In this document: one piece after another, positions 16,348 through 24,386 of the stretch
Layout: every line of letters begins with the position of its first letter
Numbering within the stretch: the stretch's first letter is position 1
Origin: Planctomycetota bacterium
GTDB lineage: Bacteria > Planctomycetota > Planctomycetia > Gemmatales > Gemmataceae
DNA length: 41,614 nt
Assembly (NCBI GenBank): GCA_016872595.1
Contig: VGZJ01000018.1
Location: 1-41,614, forward strand
Direction of reading: 5' to 3'
The notes under the pieces: generated by a model
Told to the model about the DNA's origin: nothing
The model's input: only the letters and a program-made list of their open reading frames with translations
The model's database searches: none
Translations under genes and position numbers: made by a program

Positions 16348-17310
16348 GTGGTGCGCACCTTACGGAACGCTTTCGGGACAGCGGTTTTGGTCGCGTGCGC
16401 GGCGCTGTTGGGTTGCGGCAGCAACAAACCGCCGGAGTTCAAGGGTGGCGAGAACGGCGAGAAGGTGCGCGTCGTCGCCACCACGACGATGATCGCGGAC
16501 ATGGCGAAGCGCGTCGGCGGTGACCGCGTCACCGTCGAAACGCTCATGGGGCCGGGCATCGACCCGCACCGCTACCAACCGACCAACGAGGACCGCAAGA
16601 AGATCGAAGGCGCGCACCTCGTCTTTTACAACGGCCTGCACCTCGAAGGGAAGATGACGGACATCTTCGAGAAGAGCAAGGGCCGCATCCGCGCGGTCGC
16701 CGTCGCGGAGGTGATCGACAAGAAGGACCTGCTCGAAGCCGACATCGACGGCGGTTCGCACGACCCGCACGTGTGGTTCAACGTGACCCTGTGGGCCAAG
16801 TGCGTGGCCCCGGTGCGTGACGCGCTCGTCGCGCTCGACCCCGCGGGCAAGGACACCTACGAGAAGAACGCCGCCGCGTACCTCGCGGAACTGGACGCGC
16901 TCGAGAAGCACGTCCGCGCCGAACTCGCAAAGGTGCCCGCGGGGAAACGCAAGCTCGTCACCTCGCACGACGCCTTCGGCTACTTCGGCAAGGCCTACGG
17001 GTTCGAGGTCAAGGGCTTGCAGGGCGTCAGCACGGCGAGCGAGACGAGCACAAAGGACCGCAAGGAACTGGCGAAGTTCCTCGGCGAGCACCAGATTCCC
17101 GCGGTGTTCACGGAAACCTCTGTACCCGACGAGGGGCTGAAGGCCGTCCTCGACACCTGCCAGAGCGACTACAAGCACAAGGTGGCGCTGATCGGGGGCG
17201 ACGAGGCGCTCTTCTCGGACGCGCTCGACGCGCCCGACAAGCCCGCCGGCACCTACGCCGGCATGATCCGCCACAACGTGAAGGTGATCGTGGACGCGCT
17301 CTCGAAGTGA
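16348..17310 (+). CDS. TroA-like metal ABC transporter substrate-binding lipoprotein
   Basis: A 320-residue cluster A-I substrate-binding protein for Zn, Mn or a similar metal. GTG 16348 has GGAGG four bases upstream (a second GTG lies at 16351). A lipobox LLGC places the lipidated cysteine at C23. Metal ligands by comparison with TroA: H74 in GIDPHRYQP, H141 in HDPHVWFN, H207 in SHDAFGYF and D291 in LFSDA. The stretch AYGFEVKGLQGVSTASE is strikingly TroA-like, and the His-rich loop of ZnuA is missing, which argues against a pure ZnuA. It is followed, after a hairpin, by the ATPase gene. Metal identity cannot be settled from sequence. Confidence 0.88.
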   Translation: MVRTLRNAFGTAVLVACAALLGCGSNKPPEFKGGENGEKVRVVATTTMIADMAKRVGGDRVTVETLMGPGIDPHRYQPTNEDRKKIEGAHLVFYNGLHLEGKMTDIFEKSKGRIRAVAVAEVIDKKDLLEADIDGGSHDPHVWFNVTLWAKCVAPVRDALVALDPAGKDTYEKNAAAYLAELDALEKHVRAELAKVPAGKRKLVTSHDAFGYFGKAYGFEVKGLQGVSTASETSTKDRKELAKFLGEHQIPAVFTETSVPDEGLKAVLDTCQSDYKHKVALIGGDEALFSDALDAPDKPAGTYAGMIRHNVKVIVDALSK

Positions 17311-17316
17311 GGGCCG

Positions 17317-17410
17317 CGAGCGGCGCGGCGTAAGCCCGCCGGTGCTACGCGACTGAAACCACGCCCGCGCGAATGGAGTTGTTCAGCTACCGGCGGGCTT
17401 ACGCCGCTCG
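17317..17410. repeat. Inverted repeat between binding protein and ATPase genes (28-mer copy B)
   Basis: 17317-17344 repeats the 28-base segment at 5530-5557. Within it, GGCGTAAGCCCGCCGGT (17327-17343) is exactly complementary to 17389-17405, giving a 17-bp stem with a loop of about 45 bases. It lies 6 bases after the binding-protein stop and 41 bases before the ATPase start. In an operon this position suits a 3' mRNA stabiliser or partial terminator that lets the binding protein outnumber the ATPase. Confidence 0.8.
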
Positions 17411-17451
17411 CCGATGATCCGAATCTCGTAGCAGGTTGTGGAGCGCGAAGC

Positions 17452-18237
17452 ATGTCGGGCACAGCGACCATCGACGTAGCGCGAACGGCGGGCGTGTCGG
17501 CTCCCCCCGCCCCAGTGTCTTCCCCGGCCATCGAGGTTCACGACCTCACGGTCGCCTACCGCGACAAGCCGGTGCTTTGGGACATCGACCTGACGGTGCC
17601 GGCCGGTGTGCTCATGGCCGTGGTGGGGCCGAACGGCGCGGGCAAGACCACGCTCATCAAAGCGATCCTCGGCCTGTTGAAGCCGGTGTCCGGCGCGGTG
17701 CTCGTTCACGGGACGCCGTACGCGCCGCGCGCGCGGGCGGTCGCCTACGTCCCGCAGCGCGGCACCGTTGATTGGGACTTCCCCACGACGGTGTTCGACG
17801 TGGCCATGATGGGCACCTACGGGCGGCTCGGCTGGTTCCGCCGGCCGGGGGCCGCGGAGCGCGCCGCCGCCGCCGACGCGCTCGCGCGCGTCGGCATGAG
17901 CGCGTTCGCCGACCGCCAAATCAGCCAGCTCTCCGGCGGGCAGCAGCAGCGCGTGTTCCTCGCGCGGGCGCTCGTCCAAGACGCGCCCGTGTACCTCATG
18001 GACGAGCCGTTTCAGGGCGTGGACGCGGTGACGGAAAAGGCCATCGTGGACATCCTGCGCGAGCTGCGCGCCCGCGGCCGAACGGTCGTCGTGGTTCACC
18101 ACGACCTCGCGACCGTGCCGGACTACTTCGACTGGGTGACGCTGCTCAACGTGCGCAAGATCGCCAGCGGTCCCACCACAACCACCTTCACCGAAGCCAA
18201 CCTCAAGCGCACCTACGGCGAGCGTTACAGCCGCTGA
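17452..18237 (+). CDS. Metal ABC transporter ATP-binding protein (TroB/ZnuC-like)
   Basis: A 261-residue ABC ATPase of the metal-uptake class, expected to drive a TroC/ZnuB-type permease. Walker A is GPNGAGKT (59-66), the Q-loop region is [20 protein letters not shown], which is typical of this class, the signature is LSGGQQQR (from 160), Walker B is [12 protein letters not shown] (180-191), and the H-loop is VVVHHD. An N-terminal extension of about 25 Ala/Pro/Ser-rich residues precedes the domain. It follows the binding-protein gene on the same strand, but the next gene is a convergent histidine kinase, so no permease gene follows. The permease must be elsewhere or the system is incomplete. 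Confidence 0.9.
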   Translation: MSGTATIDVARTAGVSAPPAPVSSPAIEVHDLTVAYRDKPVLWDIDLTVPAGVLMAVVGPNGAGKTTLIKAILGLLKPVSGAVLVHGTPYAPRARAVAYVPQRGTVDWDFPTTVFDVAMMGTYGRLGWFRRPGAAERAAAADALARVGMSAFADRQISQLSGGQQQRVFLARALVQDAPVYLMDEPFQGVDAVTEKAIVDILRELRARGRTVVVVHHDLATVPDYFDWVTLLNVRKIASGPTTTTFTEANLKRTYGERYSR

Positions 18238-18241
18238 GATG

Positions 18242-18282
18242 GGCCTGCGGATGGCGCAGACTTCGGCGTTCATCTGCGGGCC
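18242..18282. terminator. Hairpin between convergent ATPase and histidine kinase genes
   Basis: GGCCTGCGGATG (18242-18253) and CATCTGCGGGCC (18271-18282) pair over 12 positions with two G-U-compatible mismatches on one strand, around a 17-base loop. It lies within the 52-base gap between the two stops. Confidence 0.4.
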
Positions 18283-18289
18283 ATTCTTC

Positions 18290-20014
18290 CTACTCGGTGG
18301 GCGGCAGTACGGGGTGCGTGCCGGACGGGGCTTGCGCGTCGGCGAACGGCGACTTCATCGGCAGCCGCACGGTGAACTTGCTCCCCTTGTCGATCACGCT
18401 CTGCACGAGGATGTCGCCGCCGTGCTCGCGGACCACCTTGCGGCTCACCGGCAGGCCCAGCCCGGTGCCGCGGCTCCCCTTCGTGCTCACGAACGGTTTG
18501 AAGATGGCCTCCAACTTGTCGGCCGCGATGCCGGGGCCGTTGTCGAGCACGATCACCTTCGCCCACGCCCCGTCCGGTTCTAGTAGAGCTTGAACCGCGA
18601 GCTTCGGGTTCGGGCGGTCCTCCAGCGCGTCGAGGGCGTTGGTCACGAGGTTCAGCACGGCGCGGTGGATGCCGTCCGGGTCGCACGGGACCGCGCCCAC
18701 GCCGGTGCCGGGGTGCCATTCGAGCGCGATGCCGCGGTCCTGCGCCCGGCCGCGCACCATTTCCACCACGTCCTCGCACAGCTTGTTCAGGTCGGTCGGC
18801 TCGATGGCCGGCGCGCGCTCCTTCGAGTAGCTGAGCATGTCGAGCATGAGGTCGTCGATGCGCGCTTGGTTCCGCTCGACCAGCTTCCAGCCCTTGCCGA
18901 GCAGGTCGCGGTCGTCGTCCTTGAGCGCGCCGCGCACCATGTCGGCCCCGAATCGCACGCCCTGCATGATGTTCTTGATGTGGTGCGAGAGGGCCGCGAT
19001 GGTCTGGCCCACGGCCGCGAGGCGCTCGGCGTTCACCAGCGCCTCGTGGTACCGGCTCTCCTCGACCGCGATGGCCGCTTGGTGCGCGATCGCGCTGGCG
19101 AGGTGCAGGTGGTCCTCGGTGAACTTGCCCGACTCCAGCCCGCGGCTCACGGCCTGTTTCAGCGTCGATTGGGTGTCGAGGAACAGCACGCCCACGGTCT
19201 CGCGCCGGCCCTTCATCGGCACGCAGATGGCCTCGCGGATGTTGTGCCGGTGCAGGCTCTCGGCCGCGCGGAAGCGGTCGTCGGTGTGGACGTCCGAGAC
19301 GAGAATGCCCTGCCGCTCCTTCAGGACGTAGTCGACGACGGTGCGGCTGACGCCCAGTTCCTCCTGCCGGTTGGTGCCCTCGCGGTACCGCACGGCCTTG
19401 GGCACGAGCCGCCCGGCCTCGTCGCGCAGCATGAAGCACCCGTGGTCCGCGTCCACCGACTTGAACACCAGCTCCATGACCGTGGTGAGGAGCTGGTCCA
19501 CGTCGAGGATGTGGCTGACGGCCTCGGCGGTTTCGTACAGGGCCGCGAGGCCGGCGAGCCGGGTGCGGAGCCAGTCGGTGGCCGCGGCCGGGCGCGACAG
19601 GATCTGGCTCCCGGCGTCGGCGGCGACGGTGCGCACGATGGCCGACGCGAGGTCTTGGTCCGGGCGCGCCTGTAGGCGCACGCGCTCGGTCAGGTCGTTG
19701 GCCCCGGCCGCGGCCTCGTTGCGGCTCACCGTGAACATGAGCAGCGTTTGGCCGAGCGAGATCGTGTCGCCGCTGCGCAGCGGGGCCACCTGCACCGGCT
19801 GGCCGTTCAGCAGGGTGCCGTTGCCGCTGCCGAGGTCGAGCAGTTCGTACCCGGCCGGGCCGGCCCGCACCTCGAGGTGCCGGCGCGACACCTGCGTGTC
19901 GTGCAGGGCGACGGCGTTGGCCGAGTGCCGGCCGATGGTCACGCCGCCGGTCCCGCCGGGTAGCTCGAACTGCTTCCCCTCGTCCACGCCGCGAATGACG
20001 ATCAGCCGGGGCAC
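18290..20014 (-). CDS. FHA-GAF sensor histidine kinase
   Basis: A 574-residue soluble kinase. Start moved to GTG 20014, which has AAGGAG six bases upstream; the frame is open to 20053 without such a site. An FHA domain (1-97; R29 in GRHSANAV, S43 in SRRH, N66 in GSGNGT) should read phosphothreonine. A GAF domain follows (about 150-320), with a possible small-molecule or redox input. The dimerisation/phosphoacceptor helix carries H344 in ALSHHIKN, and the ATPase domain has NLVTNALDAL (N box), DNGPGI (G1) and GTGLGLPVS (G2). No response regulator is adjacent, so it is an orphan. The FHA domain suggests input from a Ser/Thr kinase, making cross-talk between phosphorylation systems possible. Confidence 0.9.
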   Translation of the reverse strand: MPRLIVIRGVDEGKQFELPGGTGGVTIGRHSANAVALHDTQVSRRHLEVRAGPAGYELLDLGSGNGTLLNGQPVQVAPLRSGDTISLGQTLLMFTVSRNEAAAGANDLTERVRLQARPDQDLASAIVRTVAADAGSQILSRPAAATDWLRTRLAGLAALYETAEAVSHILDVDQLLTTVMELVFKSVDADHGCFMLRDEAGRLVPKAVRYREGTNRQEELGVSRTVVDYVLKERQGILVSDVHTDDRFRAAESLHRHNIREAICVPMKGRRETVGVLFLDTQSTLKQAVSRGLESGKFTEDHLHLASAIAHQAAIAVEESRYHEALVNAERLAAVGQTIAALSHHIKNIMQGVRFGADMVRGALKDDDRDLLGKGWKLVERNQARIDDLMLDMLSYSKERAPAIEPTDLNKLCEDVVEMVRGRAQDRGIALEWHPGTGVGAVPCDPDGIHRAVLNLVTNALDALEDRPNPKLAVQALLEPDGAWAKVIVLDNGPGIAADKLEAIFKPFVSTKGSRGTGLGLPVSRKVVREHGGDILVQSVIDKGSKFTVRLPMKSPFADAQAPSGTHPVLPPTE

Positions 20015-20146
20015 GTCGCGCTCCTTCTCGTGGGCGCACATACCGTACCGCACCGGCGGGCGCGGGGCAATCGGGGAGGCGCGCGAACCGCGCCGCGCGC
20101 GCGGGCGTAGGTCACATTACCGGCGCGCGGCCCGCGCCGTAGAATC

Positions 20147-20455
20147 GTGCCCGTGACACTCGGCGAGTTGCAACAGCGGATCCGCGACCTGTTCGGCCAG
20201 AAGGACGGCCGGCGGGGGGTGGAAGGCACGTTCATGTGGTTTATGGAAGAGGTGGGCGAACTGGCCGCGGCGCTCCGCGACCCGACCGCCGACCCCGGGA
20301 ACCTCGCGCTGGAGTTCGCGGACGTGCTCGCGTGGCTCGCGACCCTCGCGAACATCGCCGGCGTAGACCTCGACGCCGCGGTTCAGCAGAAGTACGGGGC
20401 CGGGTGCCCCAAGTGCCGTGCGACCCCGTGCGCGTGCGGCGCGGCGAAACCGTGA
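20147..20455 (+). CDS. MazG-like nucleotide pyrophosphohydrolase with Cys tail
   Basis: A 102-residue protein of the all-alpha NTP pyrophosphohydrolase superfamily, which hydrolyses NTPs or dNTPs to NMP and pyrophosphate. The metal-binding pattern is present: E34/E35/E38 in WFMEEVGELAAAL and E56/D59 in EFADVLAWL. The C-terminus adds C87-x2-C90 and C95-x-C97 (GCPKCRATPCACG), which could bind zinc and is not part of the classic domain. Starts are GTG 20147 or GTG 20153. A TAGAAT box at 20140-20145 lies so close that the message may be leaderless and start near 20153. The stop overlaps a possible GTG of the next gene. Confidence 0.8.
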   Translation: MPVTLGELQQRIRDLFGQKDGRRGVEGTFMWFMEEVGELAAALRDPTADPGNLALEFADVLAWLATLANIAGVDLDAAVQQKYGAGCPKCRATPCACGAAKP

Positions 20456-20490
20456 ACCTCCGAAAAGCCCGAACCCGTCGAGCCGAATTC

Positions 20491-22872
20491 ATGCCAACCG
20501 CGGCCGTCCGATACTCCCTCGCGGTCGCGGTCGCGCTCGCGTGCCTCGCGCCCGCGCCCGCCGCGGACAAGGACAAGGTCAAGATCACCGGCGCGACGGT
20601 CGGGTTCCGCGCCGCGGCGCGCGACGCCGACCCGGTTGCCAAGTTCGGCGCGGCGGCCCCTGTTGCCGTGACTCTCCAAGTTCAGAGTGCCGTCGACGAG
20701 TCGGCGGAACTGGTGTTCGAAGCTCCGGACGCCGACGAGGTGAACGCCGTGCTCGCGGTGCCGCTGGCCCTCGCGGGCGTCGCGCCCGGCACGTCGGTCA
20801 GTGTGACGGGCTACGTGCGCCCGGCCGCGGCGTCGGGCGAAGTCACGATCACCGTGCGCGCCAAGTCCGGCGCGCCGCTCTCGGAACCGTATCGCGTGCG
20901 CGTGAAGCCGCGCGAGCCGCTGCAATACGTTGTGCTGGCAATTGGCGGCGTGCCGGCCGGCTTCGAACTGCCGAAGGGCGCGACCGCGGCCGGCGGCGCG
21001 GACCCCGGCCCGCTGCGCAACGGGCGCGTCGAACTCGCGCACGCCGCCACGGTCGCGGACCTGCCGAACCACTGGTTCGGCTACGAGGCCGCGGACCTCG
21101 TGATCCTCCACACGTCCGCCCCGGAACTGCTGGAGCAACTGTTCGCGCCTGCCACTTCGCCCACGCGCGACGCGCTCTTCGAGTGGGTGCGCCGCGGCGG
21201 ACGGCTCGTCATTTCGGTCGGCGCGAACGCTTCGCGCGCGAGCGAACTGCCGCACTTCCAAGCGCTGCTCCCGTACGCCATTGACACGAAAGCCCCGGCG
21301 CGGAAGCCGAAGGAGGGGGCCGCGGTACTGTACTGGTCGGCCGCGGGCACCGCGAACACCACGCTCACCGGGGTCATCGGGGGCAAGGGGGAACCGCTCG
21401 TGCTGGCGACCTTCGTTCCCGGCACCAAGCCGGCGCGCGTGCTGATCCCGCCGCCGGCGCGCCGGGCCGACGCCCCGGACCCGGTCGCGGTGCAGCAGGC
21501 GCTCGGCCTCGGTCGCCTCACGGTGATCGGGTTCGACCTCGGCACGGCGCAGTTCACCGACGCGCAGGTGCGCGCCGACTTCTGGGACTGGGTGCTGCGC
21601 GACGGCGGCGCGTACCGGGCCAGCGCCGGGGGCGACGGCAAGGCGCGCCCCGCGGGCGCGCTGACCGAAGACGAGGACGAGGTCGCGGTCGCGCTCCGCG
21701 CCCACAACGACACCTTCGACGGCGTCGCGGTCGTCTCGTTCGGCTGGATCGCGGTACTGATCGTCCTCTACATCCTGCTGATCGGCCCGGTCGAGTACTA
21801 CTTCCTCAAGCGCGTCCTCGGCCGGCTCGAACTCACGTGGGTCACGTTCCCCGTCATCGTGCTGACCGTGAGCGCCGCCGCGTACCTCTCCGCGGACGCG
21901 ATCAAGGGCCGCGAGTTGAAGGTGAACAAGATCGACATCGTGGACGTGGACGCGCACGCGAACCGCGTGTACGGCACGACGCAGTTCACCGTGTTCAGCC
22001 CGAAGATCGACAACTACACGGTCGGGGTGACGCCCGCCGCGGGGTGGCCCCGCGCGGACCAGTTCCACGCGACGGTGAGTACGCTCGGCGCGCCGCGCGG
22101 CGGCAAGCCCGGCATCGTGCGCCGCAAGTACGCGGTCGGCGGCCTCGACCGCGACCTCGGTTCGGAACTGGGCGGCGTCCCTATTCAGGTGTGGTCAACC
22201 AAGGCGTTCGGCGCGAACTGGGCGCACGACTTCGAAGCCGGCGCGCGCGCGAAGTTCGAGTCGAATGTCTTTCACCCGGTCGGCGACCCGGCGCGCGTGC
22301 TCGGTTCGTTCACGCACCACTTCCCGCTGCCGCCGCTGACCGACTGCGTCGCGTTCTACGCGGGGCAGGCGTACCCGCTGCCGGGCGGCGTGATCGTCCG
22401 CGGCGAGCCGGTGCGCCTGATGCTCGATCAGGGGACGCAGGCGACCCAATGGCTCCAACAGAACGGGCAGTTGGACGCGCTGTTGAACAACGCGCAAGCG
22501 TACCGCGACCGGCCGGGCCAGAAGGCCGGGCAGAAGGCCCAGCCGAACCAGCAGGTGCTGGGGCCGTCCGGCCCGCTGCCGCTGTGGGGGCTGCTGTTCC
22601 ACGAGGCCGCTTTGAAGAACGAGGACGGCGCGTTCGCGCGGAACGCCTCGCTGCGGCGGCTCGATCAGTCGTGGCGGCTGCACGCCGACAACCGCGACGA
22701 GGTCGTCATCGTCGGCCGCGCGGTCACGCCGGTCGGCCCCGCGGAAGCGGTGCTGACGGGCGCGCCGGCGCTGCTGTCGCTGAAGGGCCAACCCGGTTCC
22801 GCCGACCGCTGGAAGATTCCGGGCACCGCGCGGCAAGAAACGTGGGTCCGGTTCTACCTCCCGGTGAAGTAG
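20491..22872 (+). CDS. Large exported/membrane protein, unknown function
   Basis: A 793-residue protein with a signal peptide (MPTAAVRYSLAVAVALACLA, then PAPAAD). ATG 20491 is preferred for that peptide; GTG 20452, overlapping the mazG stop by four bases, is possible. An N-terminal beta-rich region is followed by a Rossmann-like section (YEAADLVILHTSAPELLEQL; EWVRRGGRLVISVGAN) similar to exported glutamine-amidotransferase-like domains in which the catalytic Cys is not evident. Two membrane helices follow (FGWIAVLIVLYILLIGPVEY and TFPVIVLTVSAAAYLSADAI), then a long C-terminal beta-rich part. This layout recalls planctomycete proteins encoded near BatA-type aerotolerance genes, but none of those is here. 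Function unknown. Confidence 0.75.
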   Translation: MPTAAVRYSLAVAVALACLAPAPAADKDKVKITGATVGFRAAARDADPVAKFGAAAPVAVTLQVQSAVDESAELVFEAPDADEVNAVLAVPLALAGVAPGTSVSVTGYVRPAAASGEVTITVRAKSGAPLSEPYRVRVKPREPLQYVVLAIGGVPAGFELPKGATAAGGADPGPLRNGRVELAHAATVADLPNHWFGYEAADLVILHTSAPELLEQLFAPATSPTRDALFEWVRRGGRLVISVGANASRASELPHFQALLPYAIDTKAPARKPKEGAAVLYWSAAGTANTTLTGVIGGKGEPLVLATFVPGTKPARVLIPPPARRADAPDPVAVQQALGLGRLTVIGFDLGTAQFTDAQVRADFWDWVLRDGGAYRASAGGDGKARPAGALTEDEDEVAVALRAHNDTFDGVAVVSFGWIAVLIVLYILLIGPVEYYFLKRVLGRLELTWVTFPVIVLTVSAAAYLSADAIKGRELKVNKIDIVDVDAHANRVYGTTQFTVFSPKIDNYTVGVTPAAGWPRADQFHATVSTLGAPRGGKPGIVRRKYAVGGLDRDLGSELGGVPIQVWSTKAFGANWAHDFEAGARAKFESNVFHPVGDPARVLGSFTHHFPLPPLTDCVAFYAGQAYPLPGGVIVRGEPVRLMLDQGTQATQWLQQNGQLDALLNNAQAYRDRPGQKAGQKAQPNQQVLGPSGPLPLWGLLFHEAALKNEDGAFARNASLRRLDQSWRLHADNRDEVVIVGRAVTPVGPAEAVLTGAPALLSLKGQPGSADRWKIPGTARQETWVRFYLPVK

Positions 22873-22887
22873 CGCGCCTGTTCTGTA

Positions 22888-22938
22888 GCCGGCCTCAGTG
22901 AGGCCGGCGCTCCCGCGCCGCTCAGTGCCGGCCTCACT
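22888..22938. repeat. Palindrome with alternative pairing arm
   Basis: GCCGGCCTCA-G-TGAGGCCGGC (22888-22908) is a perfect palindrome with 10-base arms. A further GCCGGCCTCACT at 22927-22938 can compete for the right half. It starts 16 bases after the stop of the large membrane protein gene. A terminator or dispersed repeat is likely. Confidence 0.75.
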
Positions 22939-22974
22939 TCTCCGTTTCTTCCCACAGCGCGAACCGGGTCGCGC

Positions 22975-23004
22975 TTGTCGGCGGCTCGCGCCGCAGGGTA
23001 GAAT
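22975..23004 (+). promoter_or_regulatory. Candidate sigma-70 promoter for the CotH-family gene
   Basis: TTGTCG (22975-22980) and TAGAAT (22999-23004) are spaced by 18 bases, 38 bases before the GTG start. The -10 box matches the one before the MazG-like gene. Confidence 0.4.
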
Positions 23005-23041
23005 CGGGTACGCCTGCCGTCCCGCCCGCCCGGAGCCAATC

Positions 23042-24211
23042 GTGACGCGTGCCCTTTTTGCAGTAGGCTTGGTCGCCTTCGCCGTTGCCGCCGCTACGCC
23101 CGCGGCCGAACCCGCACCGGCCCCGGCCCCCACCAGCCCGCGCGACGCCTTCTTCCGCAAGCCCGCCGTTCACGCCATCAGCATCACGGTCCCGAAGAAG
23201 GAACTCGACCAGTTGAACCGCGACCCGCGGAAGTACGTCAAGTGCTCCCTAAAGGCGGGCGAGACCGAGTTCACCGACGTCGGCATTCACCTGAAGGGCG
23301 CGGCCGGGAGCTGGCGCGGGTTCGACGACAAGCCCGGCCTCACCCTGAACATGGACAAGTTCTTCGAGGGCCAACTGTACAACGGCCTCGACAAGTGGCA
23401 CCTCGCGAACTCGGTGCAAGACCCCAGCTACCTGTCGGAGTACGTGTGCGGCGAGCTGATGCGCGCCGCGGGCGTGCCGGCCGCGCGCGTCACCTTCGCC
23501 ACCCTCACCCTGAACGGACGCAAGCGCGGCCTGTACTACCTGAAAGAGGGCTACGACAAGCAGTTCCTCAAGCACCACTTCGGCAACAGCAGCGGCAACT
23601 TCTACGACGGCGGGTTCCTCCGCGAGATCGACCAGCCGCTACAGCTCATCTCCGGCGAGGGCGACGTGGCCGACCGCGCCGACCTCAAGGCGCTGCTGGC
23701 CGCGGTGCGCGAGCGCGACGAGGCCAAGCGGTTCGAGAAGCTCGAAAAGCTCCTCGACCTCGACAAGTTCCTGAGCTACGTCGTCGTGGAAATGATCACC
23801 TCGGACTGGGACGGGTACCCCTCGAAGTGCAACAACTACCGCATCTACCACAACCCGAAGACGAACAAGATCACGTTCATCCCGTCCGGCATGGACCAGA
23901 TGTTCGGCGACACCAACTGGCCGATCCTGCCGGACTGGGGCGGGGCCGTGGCCCGCGAACTGATGCGCACCAAGGAGGGGAAGAAGCGGTACATCGCCCG
24001 GCTCCGCGAGATCATGGAGAAGGTGTACCTGCCCGAGCGCTACATGAAGCTGTTGGACGAACTGGAAGCCGTGGTGCAGCCCGCGCTGGCGTCGGTGGAT
24101 GCCGGCGCGGGCCGCGACTACAAGAACCAAGTGAACCGCCTGCGCCACGCGATCAAGGAGCGCGCCCGCAACATCAACGAACAAATCAAGCGCCTGCCCC
24201 CTGAGAAATGA
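23042..24211 (+). CDS. Exported CotH-family (spore-coat kinase-like) protein
   Basis: A 389-residue secreted protein. GTG 23042 has GGAG 8 bases upstream and opens a signal peptide (MTRALFAVGLVAFAVAAATP). The CotH fold is a divergent protein kinase that phosphorylates secreted proteins. Family landmarks are AISITVPKKELDQLNRDP, DVGIHLKGAAGSWRGFDDKP, the ligand loop RGLYYLKEGYDKQFL, the catalytic-loop-like SDWDGYPSKCNNYRIYH (D255, D257) and the metal-site FIPSGMDQMFG (D285). The C-terminal helical tail matches family architecture. In planctomycetes, which make no endospores, the substrate is unknown; an extracytoplasmic protein is likely. It has its own promoter candidate and is followed by a composite inverted repeat. 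Confidence 0.88.
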   Translation: MTRALFAVGLVAFAVAAATPAAEPAPAPAPTSPRDAFFRKPAVHAISITVPKKELDQLNRDPRKYVKCSLKAGETEFTDVGIHLKGAAGSWRGFDDKPGLTLNMDKFFEGQLYNGLDKWHLANSVQDPSYLSEYVCGELMRAAGVPAARVTFATLTLNGRKRGLYYLKEGYDKQFLKHHFGNSSGNFYDGGFLREIDQPLQLISGEGDVADRADLKALLAAVRERDEAKRFEKLEKLLDLDKFLSYVVVEMITSDWDGYPSKCNNYRIYHNPKTNKITFIPSGMDQMFGDTNWPILPDWGGAVARELMRTKEGKKRYIARLREIMEKVYLPERYMKLLDELEAVVQPALASVDAGAGRDYKNQVNRLRHAIKERARNINEQIKRLPPEK

Positions 24212-24216
24212 GCAGT

Positions 24217-24334
24217 GGGCAGAGAGCAGAAAGGCATTTTTGACAGGATGAACAGGATGAAGAGTGGGGTTCGCCCTGTCGCTCCGTCTCTGTTCATCTT
24301 GTTCATCCTGTCAAAACTCTTCTGCTCTCTGCCC
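24217..24334. repeat. Composite nested inverted repeat (118 bases)
   Basis: Outer arms 24217-24229 (GGGCAGAGAGCAG) and 24322-24334 are perfect 13-base complements. Inner arms 24238-24261 and 24293-24316 (built on TTTTGACAGGATGAACAGG) match at 23 of 24 positions. The element begins 6 bases after the cotH-like stop and ends 53 bases before the patatin gene. It looks like two repeat words stacked into one stem. Confidence 0.85.
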
Positions 24335-24386
24335 GCTGCCGACCGCTCGCGTTGACACGCCGGCGGCAGTCGGGTACGTCCGGCAC

